From the NCBI RefSeq assembly GCF_001422445.1, contig NZ_LMNA01000008.1, positions 62,001 to 126,000 on the forward strand: a stretch of 64,000 bases of DNA, in the 5' to 3' direction. This document shows positions 19,234-27,434 of the stretch, in pieces (the first letter of the stretch is position 1; the number at the start of each line of letters is the position of its first letter). The notes under the pieces were generated by a model. The model was not told the DNA's origin, searched no databases, and saw only the letters and a list, made by a program, of their open reading frames with translations. The DNA is from Pseudorhodoferax sp. Leaf274. Lineage in GTDB: Bacteria; Pseudomonadota; Gammaproteobacteria; Burkholderiales; Burkholderiaceae_C. The position numbers and the translations under genes were made by a program.

Positions 19234-19310
19234 GCCACCGATCCGCGGCGCGACGCATCCGCACCGCATGCCCTGGACAGGCCTTCGGCCGCCGTGCACC
19301 TGGTTCGACC

Positions 19311-19373
19311 AGGCCGCCGGCGGCCTTTGCACTGGCGCTGCCGCACAGACGCCGGGCGGCCAGGCCGCCCGGC
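19311..19373. terminator. Palindromes between convergent gene ends, possible bidirectional terminator
   Basis: Between the Mpo1-like gene and the aminotransferase gene stand two GC-rich palindromes. The first, at 19311-19326, is a perfect 16-base palindrome. The second has stems 19351-19360 and 19364-19373 (ten pairs) with a three-base loop. There is no run of T residues on either strand, so intrinsic termination is unproven. Position between two gene ends supports a stop or mRNA-protecting role. Confidence 0.45.
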
Positions 19374-19381
19374 CCACCCGC

Positions 19382-21028
19382 TCAGGCCCTGCCGAACATC
19401 TCGCGCAGGATGCGGCGCTGGATGGTCTTCTTGCTCAGGCCCGCGTCCTGCCACCACCAGCCATCGGCCTGCATGGCCTGGCAGCCCGCGACGAAACGGC
19501 GTGCCACCTCGGCGAACTCGGCATCGCCGTAGTTCAGGCTGAAGATCAGCCGGCCCGTGCCGACCCAGCTCAGCGCCAGGCCCTGCGCGCGTAGGTAGTA
19601 GGGCAGCATCCAGTGGTAGCGCGAGGCCTGCGTGAAGCCCACCGCCCAGACCGTGGACATGCCGCCCACGCGCACCGGCAGGCCGGCGCCTTCGAGCAGG
19701 CCGTTGAGCTGCGCGGCGCGGCCTTCCCAGGTCACGTCCAGGTCCTGGTACATGGCCTGCACGGCGGGCGTGGCCAGGCGCTCCAGGAACACCTGCATCG
19801 CGCCCATCACGTAGGGGTGGGCATTGAAGGTGCCGCGCGCGAAGCAGATGTCCGCCGGCCGGTCTTCGCGCCAGCGCTGCATGAGCCGGTGCGGGCCGCA
19901 GACCACGCCCACCGGCAGGCCGCCACCCAGCGTCTTGCCGTAGGTGACCATGTCGGCCTGCACGCCGAAGTATTCCTGCGCGCCGCCGGGCGCCAGGCGA
20001 AAGCCCAGGAACACCTCGTCGAAGACCAGCACGATGCCGCGCGCGGTGCAGACGGCGCGCAGCTTGTGCAGCCAGGCGGTGTAGGCCGCGCGGTCGAAGG
20101 CCGGCGCGGCGCGGCCGGCGACCAGCGCCGAGTCCGATGGCGCGTTCGCGTTCGGGTGCAGCGCCTGCAGCGGGTTGACCAGCACGCAGGCGATGTCGCG
20201 CCGGCTTGCGAGCACGCGCAGCGTGCGCTCGTCCATGTCGCGCAGCGTGTAGGTGCGCTCGGCCGAGACCGGGTTGCCGATGCCGGGCTGCACGTCGTCC
20301 CACCAGCCGTGGTAGGCGCCGCAAAAGCGCACGATGTGCGTGCGCCGCGTGTGGTAGCGCGCCAGCCGCACGGCCTGCATCACGGCCTCGGTGCCGGACA
20401 TGTGGAAGGACACCTCGTCCTTGCCCGAGATGGCGCGCAGCGCGCGCACGTTGTCGAGCACGGCCGGGTGGTAGCTGCCCAGCACCGGGCCCAGGTCCTG
20501 CACGCGCGCGCTGCCTTCGGCGATGCAGGACTTGTAGAAGTCCTGGCCGAACAGGTTCACGCCGTAGGAGCCGGCCAGGTCGTAGAAGGCATTGCCGTCC
20601 AGGTCCGTCACCTGCACGCCCCTGCTTTCCTGCACGAAGGCGCCCATCTTGAGGCTCTCGCGCAGCACCCGGCTGTACTGGAAGGGCACGCGGTAGCGGC
20701 TCGTGAACTGCAGGTCGGCGATGCCCTCGCGCGCGGCCTCGGTCATGGCCAGCGTCTTCGGGAAGCGCTGCGCGAACACCGCCGCCAGGCGCGCCATGCC
20801 CGCCTCGCGCTGAGCCGCCACGGCGGCGGGTGCGCCATCCGAGTCGAAGAAGCGATCGCGCCCGAAATCGTAGAACGGCAGCTTGCGCGCCACGCGGCGC
20901 GACAGCTTGGAATGCCCGGCCAGCGAACGGTGCTTGGCGCGCGACAGCGCCAGGCGTTGGCTGGCCGCCGGCAACAGGGCCAGCACGGCCGCGGCACCGA
21001 AGCCGCCAAGGAATGTGAGTTCGTTCAT
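19382..21028 (-). CDS. Membrane-anchored class III PLP aminotransferase
   Basis: The 548-residue protein belongs to the class III aminotransferase family (glutamate-1-semialdehyde aminomutase-like). Visible motifs are FHMSGTEAVMQAVRLAR (phosphate-binding), FCGAYHGWWDD, the Asp of VLVFDEVFLGFR that holds the pyridine nitrogen, and the Schiff-base Lys in MVTYGKTLGGGLP. Unlike ordinary members it has about 110 extra N-terminal residues that begin with a hydrophobic helix (about residues 5-27), which probably anchors it to the membrane. It diverges from phosphatidylserine decarboxylase with 54 bases between. The amino donor and acceptor are unknown; a lipid-linked or polyketide-like substrate is conceivable. 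Confidence 0.85.
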   Translation of the reverse strand: MNELTFLGGFGAAAVLALLPAASQRLALSRAKHRSLAGHSKLSRRVARKLPFYDFGRDRFFDSDGAPAAVAAQREAGMARLAAVFAQRFPKTLAMTEAAREGIADLQFTSRYRVPFQYSRVLRESLKMGAFVQESRGVQVTDLDGNAFYDLAGSYGVNLFGQDFYKSCIAEGSARVQDLGPVLGSYHPAVLDNVRALRAISGKDEVSFHMSGTEAVMQAVRLARYHTRRTHIVRFCGAYHGWWDDVQPGIGNPVSAERTYTLRDMDERTLRVLASRRDIACVLVNPLQALHPNANAPSDSALVAGRAAPAFDRAAYTAWLHKLRAVCTARGIVLVFDEVFLGFRLAPGGAQEYFGVQADMVTYGKTLGGGLPVGVVCGPHRLMQRWREDRPADICFARGTFNAHPYVMGAMQVFLERLATPAVQAMYQDLDVTWEGRAAQLNGLLEGAGLPVRVGGMSTVWAVGFTQASRYHWMLPYYLRAQGLALSWVGTGRLIFSLNYGDAEFAEVARRFVAGCQAMQADGWWWQDAGLSKKTIQRRILREMFGRA

Positions 21029-21082
21029 GGGATCCGAGGAAATGGCGATCCCCCATTGGTAACCCTTTCATTTGTCAACACG

Positions 21083-21994
21083 ATGACGCAGACCACCGCC
21101 CCGACCCATCCGTCCGCCCTCGCCCGCCTGCGCGACCGCCTGCTGCTGCAGGAAGACCTCAACTTCCTGCTGACCAACCGCGTGCCGCGCCTGGCGCTGA
21201 CGCGCTTCATGGGCTGGTTCAGCAAGATCGAGAACCCACTCGTGCGCGAAGCCTCCATCGCCATCTGGCGCGCCTGCACCGACATCGACCTGTCGGACGC
21301 GCAGGAGCAGCGCTTCAAGAGCCTGCACGCCATGTTCACGCGGGCCTTGAAGCCCGGCGCGCGGCCCGTGGTGATGGACCCAGATGTGCTGGCCAGCCCC
21401 TGCGAAGGCATCGTCGGTGCTTGCGGCGCGGTGGACGGCACGCGGCTGTTCCAGGCCAAGGGCTTTCCGTACGAGATCGGCGAGCTGTTCGGCGACGAGG
21501 AGGCCGCCCGCCCCTGGCACGGCGGCCAGTACGTGACGCTGCGGCTGACCTCGGCCATGTACCACCGCTTCCACGCGCCGCACGACGGCACGGTGGAGCA
21601 GCTGCGCTACCTCTCGGGCGACACCTGGAACGTGAACCCGATCGCGCTCAAGCGCGTCGAGCGGCTGTTCTGCCGCAACGAACGCGCCGTGCTGCGCATG
21701 CGGCTGGCTGGCGGCCAGCCGATTGCACTGGTGCCGGTGGCGGCGATCCTGGTGGCCAGCATCCGGCTGCACTTCATGGACACTCTGCTGCACCTGCGCA
21801 CGCTGGGCGCGCAACCGGTGGACTGCGCGGCGCCTTTCGCCAAGGGGCAGGAGATGGGCTGGTTCGAGCACGGCTCGACCATCATCGTGCTCGCGCCCAA
21901 GGGCTTCGCGCTGGCCGAGGGCATCGCCGAGGGCGCGCGCATCCGGATGGGGCAGGCGCTGATGCAGGTGGGCTCCACGGCACCCTGCGCTTGA
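21083..21994 (+). CDS. psd: Phosphatidylserine decarboxylase family protein
   Basis: The 303-residue proenzyme should cleave itself at FEHGSTIIV (Ser265 becoming the pyruvoyl group) to give beta and alpha chains and turn phosphatidylserine into phosphatidylethanolamine at the inner membrane. The conserved histidine region is YHRFHAP (His161, His164). The triad Asp, normally in a P-x-DG motif, appears to be Glu108 (SPCEGIV). The usual LGST is HGST. These changes mark it as a divergent copy, perhaps the second psd of the genome. Its start lies 54 bases from the divergent aminotransferase, so the two may act on related lipids. No clear ribosome-binding site precedes the ATG. Confidence 0.85.
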   Translation: MTQTTAPTHPSALARLRDRLLLQEDLNFLLTNRVPRLALTRFMGWFSKIENPLVREASIAIWRACTDIDLSDAQEQRFKSLHAMFTRALKPGARPVVMDPDVLASPCEGIVGACGAVDGTRLFQAKGFPYEIGELFGDEEAARPWHGGQYVTLRLTSAMYHRFHAPHDGTVEQLRYLSGDTWNVNPIALKRVERLFCRNERAVLRMRLAGGQPIALVPVAAILVASIRLHFMDTLLHLRTLGAQPVDCAAPFAKGQEMGWFEHGSTIIVLAPKGFALAEGIAEGARIRMGQALMQVGSTAPCA

Positions 21995-22147
21995 TCGGCA
22001 GGTGATGCCCGGGCGACGCGTTCGCCCGCACCGACCCCGCGTTCTCGTCCTGCTGCGTCAGGGCGCGAGCGCGCACGCCCTGTAGCGCCCCCCGTCCGCA
22101 GGCCGCGCCCCACACGGCGCCGTGTGCTCGCCACCCTGCGGGCCCAA

Positions 22148-22171
22148 ACGCACACGCACACGCACACGTAC
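22148..22171. repeat. Short hexanucleotide tandem repeat
   Basis: Three exact copies of ACGCAC followed by one variant, ACGTAC, lie in the non-coding stretch downstream of psd. No coding or regulatory role is evident. Confidence 0.8.
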
Positions 22172-22214
22172 AGGGCAGACCGCACCAAACCGCTGCGCCA
22201 TGCGCGTCACAACC

Positions 22215-22245
22215 GGGCGCGGCGCCGCTCGACGCCCCTTTTTTT
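22215..22245 (+). terminator. Putative intrinsic terminator after psd
   Basis: A stem of GGGCG (22215-22219) with CGCCC (22233-22237) encloses a loop that itself contains the self-pairing CGGCGCCG. It is followed by a run of seven T (22239-22245). It stands about 220 bases after the psd stop codon and before the catabolic island, the expected place to separate the two transcripts. Confidence 0.5.
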
Positions 22246-22295
22246 GCGCCCTGGCTGCTGGCATCAAACCTGCTTTGTCTCATTGGCAAACCAGT

Positions 22296-22408
22296 GATTC
22301 ACCAGTAAAACATATAAACCTGGGGTTTCTACTGATTTCAAGCGCACGCATCGATCGATAATTCGACCTAAGCGTTCCATTAGTAAATCCATGTTTCACC
22401 AACGAAAC
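22296..22408. promoter_or_regulatory. Three related 16-bp operator-like sites (candidate IclR sites)
   Basis: The sites are GATTCACCAGTAAAAC at 22296-22311, GTTCCATTAGTAAATC at 22374-22389 and GTTTCACCAACGAAAC at 22393-22408. Eight of sixteen positions are the same in all three. The third is an inverted repeat, GTTTC-N6-GAAAC, and the others are imperfect versions. The last two start 19 bases apart, about two helix turns. IclR-family regulators bind palindromes of this size, and an iclR gene is the fifth gene of the operon that begins at 22420, so it is the likely binder. This is inference from position and symmetry. Confidence 0.6.
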
Positions 22409-22419
22409 AAACAACAACC

Positions 22420-23391
22420 ATGACGAGCCTGATCCGCAAGTTGTTCCTGGCCGGCGCCGTCGGTGCGCTGGCATTGTCGGCAGCCGCCGAAGGCTATCCG
22501 GCCAAGCCCATCACCATCGTCGTCGCCTACCCGGCCGGCGGCGACACCGACGCGCTGGCGCGCGTGTTCGCCGAGAAGCTCTCCGCCCGTGTGAAGCAGC
22601 CCGTGGTGGTCGACAACCGGGCGGGCGCCAGCGGCGTGATCGGCAGCAGCTACGTGTCCAAGGCGCCGGCCGACGGCTACACACTGCTGATGGCGCCCAG
22701 CACGTTCTCCATCGCCCAGCTGGTGCTCAAGACCGGTTCCGGCAGCGGCTACGACGTGGTGAACGGCTTCACGCCGATCTTCCAGCTCGGCACGCAGCCG
22801 CTGTTCCTGGCCGCCGGCCCGGCCGGCAAGGCCGCCACGCTCAAGGACGTGCTGGCCGCCTCCAAGGCAGCGCCCATGGCCTACGCCAGCCCCGGCAGCG
22901 GCTCGCCCATGCACATCCTGGGCGAGATGTTCAACAAGGCCTCGGGTGCGGGCCTGCGCCATGTGCCCTACAAGGGCATCGCCCCCGGCATCACCGACGT
23001 GGTCGGCGGACACGTGCCGTTGACCTGGGTGACCTACGGGCCGGCCGCTCCATACCTGGCCGACGGCAAGATGCGGCTGCTGGCCGTGGCGCAGGGCGCG
23101 CGCTCGCCGCTGGCGCCCGAGGTGCCCACGCTGGCCGAGCTGGGCTACAAGGATGTCGAGGTCGTGGCCTGGAACGGGCTGTTCGGTCCCAAGGGCCTGC
23201 CGGCCGACATCGTGCAGCAGCTCAACGGCCACTTCAACGAGATCCTCAAGATGCCCGACGTGCTGGACCGCATGAAGACGCTGGGCACGCTGCCCGTGGG
23301 CGGTGCACCGGCCCAGCTGGCCAAGACCAATGCGGCGGACCTGGAGCGCTTCACCCGCATCGTCAAGGAACTGAACATCCTGCCCGACTGA
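22420..23391 (+). CDS. Bug/TctC family periplasmic binding protein (first of island)
   Basis: The 323-residue protein has a signal peptide (about residues 1-23) followed by the Bug fold: PITIVVAYPAGGDTD, VDNRAGASGVIGSS, the phosphate-like loop SPGSGSPMH and RHVPYKGIAPG. It should bind a small acid in the periplasm. No membrane subunits of a tripartite transporter occur anywhere in the island, so the MFS gene at its far end may be the actual carrier, or the protein may act as a sensor. It is the first gene downstream of the three operator-like sites. Confidence 0.92.
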   Translation: MTSLIRKLFLAGAVGALALSAAAEGYPAKPITIVVAYPAGGDTDALARVFAEKLSARVKQPVVVDNRAGASGVIGSSYVSKAPADGYTLLMAPSTFSIAQLVLKTGSGSGYDVVNGFTPIFQLGTQPLFLAAGPAGKAATLKDVLAASKAAPMAYASPGSGSPMHILGEMFNKASGAGLRHVPYKGIAPGITDVVGGHVPLTWVTYGPAAPYLADGKMRLLAVAQGARSPLAPEVPTLAELGYKDVEVVAWNGLFGPKGLPADIVQQLNGHFNEILKMPDVLDRMKTLGTLPVGGAPAQLAKTNAADLERFTRIVKELNILPD

Positions 23392-23425
23392 CGTCCGGAC
23401 CCCTCCACCTGTGATCCGCCCCACC

Positions 23426-24241
23426 ATGACACAAGCACACGGCATTGCCGACCCCCGCAGCCTCGACGGCCTGCTCGCCGAACTGCCGCGCGACCTGCTG
23501 CGGGGCCGCCGCGTGCTGGTCACCGGCGCCGCGCGCGGCCTGGGGCTGGCGTTCGCCAAGAGCATCGCCCAGGCCGGCGGCCGCGTGGTCCTGGCCGACG
23601 TGCTGGCCGAACTGGCGCAGGCCGAAGCCACCGCCATGCGCGGCGCCGGCCTCGATGCGCAGGCGCTGGCCGTCGACCTGCTCGACCCCGAATCCATCCA
23701 GCGATGCGCCGAGCAGACGCTGCAGCGGCTGGGCGGCCTGGACGGGCTCGTGAACAACGCCGCCATCACCAACTCCGGCGGCCGCGACGCCCACGCGCTC
23801 GACGTGGCCACCTGGGACCGCGTGATGGACGTGAACGTGCGCGGCACCTGGCTCACGAGCCGCGCCTGCCAGCCGGCGCTGGCGGCCAGCGGCCACGGCG
23901 CCATCGTGAACCTGGCGTCCGACACCGCGCTGTGGGGCGCGCCCAACCTGCTGGCCTATGCGTCGAGCAAGGGTGCCGTCATTGCGATGACGCGCTCGCT
24001 GGCCCGCGAATGGGGCGGCGACGGCATCACCGTCAACGCGATTGCGCCCGGCCTCACGCTGGTCGAGGCCACCGAATACGTGCCCCAGGCGCGCCACGAC
24101 AAGTACCTGGAAGGCCGCGCCCTGCCGCGCGAGCAGCAGGCCGTGGACGTCTGCGGCGCCGTGCTGTTCGCCCTGTCGCCGCTGGCGCGCTTCGTCAGCG
24201 GCCAGCTGCTTGCCGTCAACGGCGGCTTCGTGATGCATTGA
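23426..24241 (+). CDS. SDR family oxidoreductase
   Basis: A 271-residue short-chain dehydrogenase with the cofactor motif TGAARGLG, an acidic residue after strand 2 (VLADV) that favours NAD(H), NNAA, the catalytic Ser in NLASDTALWG and YASSK. The end reads FVSGQLLAVNGGF as in typical 3-oxoacyl-reductase-like SDRs. It should oxidise or reduce a hydroxyl or keto group of a pathway intermediate, possibly the cis-diol or hydroxyacid. It starts 34 bases after the Bug gene. A GTG five codons earlier (23411) is another possible start. Confidence 0.9.
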   Translation: MTQAHGIADPRSLDGLLAELPRDLLRGRRVLVTGAARGLGLAFAKSIAQAGGRVVLADVLAELAQAEATAMRGAGLDAQALAVDLLDPESIQRCAEQTLQRLGGLDGLVNNAAITNSGGRDAHALDVATWDRVMDVNVRGTWLTSRACQPALAASGHGAIVNLASDTALWGAPNLLAYASSKGAVIAMTRSLAREWGGDGITVNAIAPGLTLVEATEYVPQARHDKYLEGRALPREQQAVDVCGAVLFALSPLARFVSGQLLAVNGGFVMH

Positions 24242-24278
24242 CCGAACCGGATCGCCACCCCACCCCAAGGAGTTCCCC

Positions 24279-24827
24279 ATGACCGACCTCTCCGAACAAC
24301 AGAAGATCGACGACGCCGCCCCGAGCTGGGCCCGCCCCGAAGGCGCCAGCCTGGAGGACTGGATGGGCGCGCGCATCGCGCGGTATTCGACGCGCAAGTA
24401 CGACTGGAACGCGCTGAAGTTCCAGGCCGACGTCGACCCCAAGTTCCGCCGCGCGCAGATGCGCTACGTGGGCACCGGCGGCACCGGCGTGATGGCCGAC
24501 GTCAACACCGTGCCGGCCGAGCACTTCACGTTTTCCACCATGGTGATCCCGGCCGGCCACGAAGGCCCGCCGCACCTGCACATCGACGTGGAAGAAGTGT
24601 TCTTCCTGATCCGCGGCAAGCTCAAGGTGGTGCTGACCACGCCGGAGGGCGAGCGCTTCGAGACCATCCTGACCGACCGCGACCTGATCTCGGTGCCGCC
24701 AGGCGTGTACCGCGAGGAGATCAACGTCGGCGACGAGGACGCGCTGATGTGCGTCATGCTGGGCGCCAAGAAGCCCATCACGCCGACCTATCCGGCCGAC
24801 CACCCGCTGGCCAGGATCAAGCGCTGA
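24279..24827 (+). CDS. Cupin domain protein
   Basis: A 182-residue protein with one cupin barrel. The metal-binding motif is seen as HEGPPHLHIDVEEVFF (two His and a Glu), and the second cupin motif as SVPPGVYREEINVGDEDA, though without an obvious fourth His. About 60 N-terminal residues precede the barrel and start with an acidic helix. Cupins of this kind are dioxygenases, isomerases or simple ligand binders; the activity cannot be deduced. GGAG lies eight bases before the ATG. Confidence 0.85.
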   Translation: MTDLSEQQKIDDAAPSWARPEGASLEDWMGARIARYSTRKYDWNALKFQADVDPKFRRAQMRYVGTGGTGVMADVNTVPAEHFTFSTMVIPAGHEGPPHLHIDVEEVFFLIRGKLKVVLTTPEGERFETILTDRDLISVPPGVYREEINVGDEDALMCVMLGAKKPITPTYPADHPLARIKR

Positions 24828-24856
24828 GCGCCCTGCCGCTGCCCTGCCTCGCCGCC

Positions 24857-25732
24857 ATGACACCCTCCACGCTGCCCCCGTTGCCTGCCGCGGAACTGGA
24901 ATTGCTGGACCAGCATTTCCCCGAACGCACGCTGGCCCTGGCCCATGGCCGGCAGGCCGTGCGCGAGGCCGGCGCGGCGGACGCGCCCGCGCTGGTCTGC
25001 CTGCACGGCATCGGCTCGGGCGCGGCGTCCTGGCTGGGCGTGGCGCGCACGCTGGCGCCGCAGGCACGGCTGATCGCCTGGGACGCACCCGGCTATGGCG
25101 TCTCCAGCCCGCTGCTGGCCAGCGCGCCGCGCGCCGCGGACTATGCGGCGCGGCTGGCCGAGCTGCTGCAGGCCCTGGACATCCGGCGCTGCGTGCTCGT
25201 GGGCCACTCGCTGGGCGCGCTGGTCGCCGGCGCGGCGGCGCGACCGGACAGCGCGCTGCGCGAGCGCATCGCGCGGCTCGTGCTGGTCAGCCCGGCCCGC
25301 GGCTACGGCGGCGCCGGCCGCGAGCCGCAAGCCCGGCAAGTGCGCACCCAGCGCCTGGCCGCGCTGGCCGAGGGCGGCATCGCCGGCATGGCCGGCCAGC
25401 GCGCGGACCGGCTGCTGTCCGCCGATGCGGACGCCACCGCGCGCCAATGGGTGCGCTGGAACATGGGCCGGCTCAACGAAGGCGGCTACCGCCAGGCCAT
25501 CGAGCTGCTGTGCGGCGACGACCTGCTCGCGGCGTTGCCGCCCGCCATGCCGGTGCGCGTGCTGTGCGGGGCCGAGGACGTCGTGACCCCGCCCGCCGCC
25601 TGCCGCGACGTGGCCGCGGCCTGCGGCGTGGGCCTGGAAGAATTGCCCGGCGCCGGCCACGCCTGCTATGTCGAACAGCCCGGGACCGTGGCCCGCGCGC
25701 TCCTGCAAGAACTTCACAAGGCCACCGCATGA
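24857..25732 (+). CDS. Alpha/beta hydrolase
   Basis: The 291-residue protein has the alpha/beta-hydrolase landmarks: oxyanion segment LHGIGSGAASW, the nucleophile elbow GHSLGA (Ser), an acid in LCGAEDVVTPP, and the catalytic His in GAGHACYVEQP. Its size and helical cap fit the carbon-carbon or ester hydrolases found in aromatic degradation (for example meta-cleavage product hydrolases). That role would match the VOC-type gene downstream but is not proven. Its stop codon overlaps the iclR start as ATGA, so translation of the regulator is coupled to it. Confidence 0.9.
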   Translation: MTPSTLPPLPAAELELLDQHFPERTLALAHGRQAVREAGAADAPALVCLHGIGSGAASWLGVARTLAPQARLIAWDAPGYGVSSPLLASAPRAADYAARLAELLQALDIRRCVLVGHSLGALVAGAAARPDSALRERIARLVLVSPARGYGGAGREPQARQVRTQRLAALAEGGIAGMAGQRADRLLSADADATARQWVRWNMGRLNEGGYRQAIELLCGDDLLAALPPAMPVRVLCGAEDVVTPPAACRDVAAACGVGLEELPGAGHACYVEQPGTVARALLQELHKATA

Positions 25733-26574
25733 CCAATGACGACACCCTGCCGACCACGGACGAGGGCGGCGACCGCTACAACGTGCCCGCGCTCGAGCGC
25801 GGCCTGCGCATCCTGTCCGAATTCGGCCACGACGCGCGCACGCTGTCGGCGCCCGAACTGGCGCGCCGCTTCGACCTGCCGCGCTCCACCGTGTTCCGCC
25901 TGCTCACCACGCTGGAGAACATGGGCTTTCTCGAACGCACCGAGGGCGGCCGCGAATACCGCCTGGGCCTGGCCGTGCTGCGCCTGGGCTTCGAGTACCT
26001 CGCGTCGCTGGAACTGACCGAGCTCGGCATGCCGGTGCTCAACCGCCTGAGCGAAGACGTGGGCCACATCTGCCACCTCGTGGTGCGCGACGGCCGCTCC
26101 ATCGTCTACGTGGCCAAGACCGCCTTCTACTCGCCGTTCCGCAGCACCGTCAGCGTCGGCACGCGGCTGCCGGCCCACGCCACGGTGCTGGGCCACGCCA
26201 TGCTGGAAGACATGACGCTGCCCGAGCTGCGCGCGCTGTACCCCGAAGACAAGCTGGAGCGCTTCACGAGCCAGACACCCGCCACCGTCCACGCGCTGTT
26301 CGACATGGTGCAGGCCGGCCGCGAACGGGGCTACACGGTCAGCGAGAGCTTCTACGAGCCCAACATCTCCACCGTGGCCACCTCCGTGCGCGACCGCGCC
26401 GGCCATGTCGTGGCGGCGCTGGGTGTCACGGTCAACGCCGGGACCCTCGAGCCGGCCGAGGTCGAACTGCTGTCGGCCCGCGTCTGCAGCGCGTCCGCCG
26501 AGATCTCCGAGCTGCTGTACGGCGTGCGCCCCGCCCTGGCCCGCAAGGTCGTGCCGCTGCGCGGCGGCGCCTGA
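25729..26574 (+). CDS. IclR family transcriptional regulator
   Basis: The 281-residue protein has an N-terminal winged helix (about residues 15-80; LARRFDLPRSTVFRLLTTLE) and the C-terminal IclR effector domain (about 95-265), including GTRLPAHATVLGHAML and ISTVATSVRDRAGHVVAALGV. IclR-type regulators respond to aromatic acids or glyoxylate-like metabolites. Being embedded in the operon with four-base overlap to the hydrolase gene, it is likely autoregulated. The three 16-base sites upstream of 22420 are the best candidate targets. Confidence 0.93.
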   Translation: MTNDDTLPTTDEGGDRYNVPALERGLRILSEFGHDARTLSAPELARRFDLPRSTVFRLLTTLENMGFLERTEGGREYRLGLAVLRLGFEYLASLELTELGMPVLNRLSEDVGHICHLVVRDGRSIVYVAKTAFYSPFRSTVSVGTRLPAHATVLGHAMLEDMTLPELRALYPEDKLERFTSQTPATVHALFDMVQAGRERGYTVSESFYEPNISTVATSVRDRAGHVVAALGVTVNAGTLEPAEVELLSARVCSASAEISELLYGVRPALARKVVPLRGGA

Positions 26575-26597
26575 TCCCTTTCGCCCACCACACCACC

Positions 26598-27434
26598 ATG
26601 ACCACCCCCTCCAGCCCCTCCTTCCTGGCCGCCGACGCGCTGGCCGGCCGCACCGCCGTCGTGACCGGTGGCTCCTCCGGCATCGGCCTGGCCACCGTGC
26701 AGGTGCTGCTGGCCTGCGGCGCGGCCGTGGCCCTGTGCGGCCGCGACGGCGCACGGCTGGACCGGGCGGTCACGCAGCTGCGCCAGGAGTTCCCGCGCGC
26801 CCGGCTGTTCGCCCAGCGCTGCGACGTGCTGGACGCGGCCTCGGTGCAGGCCTTCGCCAGCGCCAGCCAGGCCGCGCTCGGCCCGGCGTCCATGCTGGTC
26901 AACAACGCCGGCCAGGGCCGCGTCTCCACCTTCGCCGACACCGCGGACCAGGCCTGGGTCGACGAGCTGCAACTCAAGTTCTTCTCGGTCATCCACCCCA
27001 CGCGCGCCTTCCTGCCGCAGCTGGCGGCCGAGCGCCAGCGCCTGGGCGACGCGGCCATCACGTGTGCCAACTCGCTGCTGGCACGCCAGCCCGAGCCGCA
27101 CATGGTCGCCACCTCGGCCGCGCGGGCCGGCGTGCTGAACCTCGTGCGCTCCATGGCCGCCGAGTTCGCGCCGCAGGGCGTGCGCGTGAACGGCATCCTG
27201 ATCGGGCTCGTGGAATCGGGCCAATGGCGCCGCCGCTTCGACGCACGCGACGACACCTCGCAGGACTGGGCCGCCTGGAGCGGCCAGCTCGCCAGCGACA
27301 AGCACATCCCGCTGGGCCGCCTGGGGCTTCCACTGGAAGCCGCACGCGCGCTCGTTTTCCTGTCCTCGCCGTTCGCCTCGTACACGACCGGCAGCCACAT
27401 CGACATCTCCGGAGGCCTGTCCCGCCATGCTTAA
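26598..27434 (+). CDS. SDR family protein lacking the canonical YxxxK pair
   Basis: A 278-residue SDR with an intact cofactor motif TGGSSGIG, the NNAG motif and a C-terminal SSPFASYTTGSHIDISGG that fits the family. In the catalytic region, where YxxxK is expected, the sequence reads PEPHMVATSAARAG. Aligned on the following ARAGVLNLVRSMAAE helix, the Tyr is replaced by Thr and the Lys by Arg. The preceding Ser is kept (CANSLLA). The protein may use another mechanism, with the His close by, or may no longer be an oxidoreductase. It overlaps the next gene by eight bases. Confidence 0.85.
   Translation: MTTPSSPSFLAADALAGRTAVVTGGSSGIGLATVQVLLACGAAVALCGRDGARLDRAVTQLRQEFPRARLFAQRCDVLDAASVQAFASASQAALGPASMLVNNAGQGRVSTFADTADQAWVDELQLKFFSVIHPTRAFLPQLAAERQRLGDAAITCANSLLARQPEPHMVATSAARAGVLNLVRSMAAEFAPQGVRVNGILIGLVESGQWRRRFDARDDTSQDWAAWSGQLASDKHIPLGRLGLPLEAARALVFLSSPFASYTTGSHIDISGGLSRHA

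Larger units (their letters stand above)
21995..22419. other. Intergenic regulatory region upstream of the catabolic island
   Basis: No gene is supported in these 425 bases. The left half is GC-rich and holds a short tandem repeat (22148-22171) and a terminator-like hairpin with seven T residues (22215-22245). The right half, from about 22255, is clearly AT-richer than the rest of the window and carries three related 16-base operator-like sites. This is where the promoter of the Bug-SDR-cupin-hydrolase-iclR operon must lie; no convincing -35/-10 pair could be fixed. Confidence 0.7.

Noticed and set aside
22148-22171. A CRISPR array
   Set aside because: The unit is six bases with no spacers, and no cas genes are present in the window.
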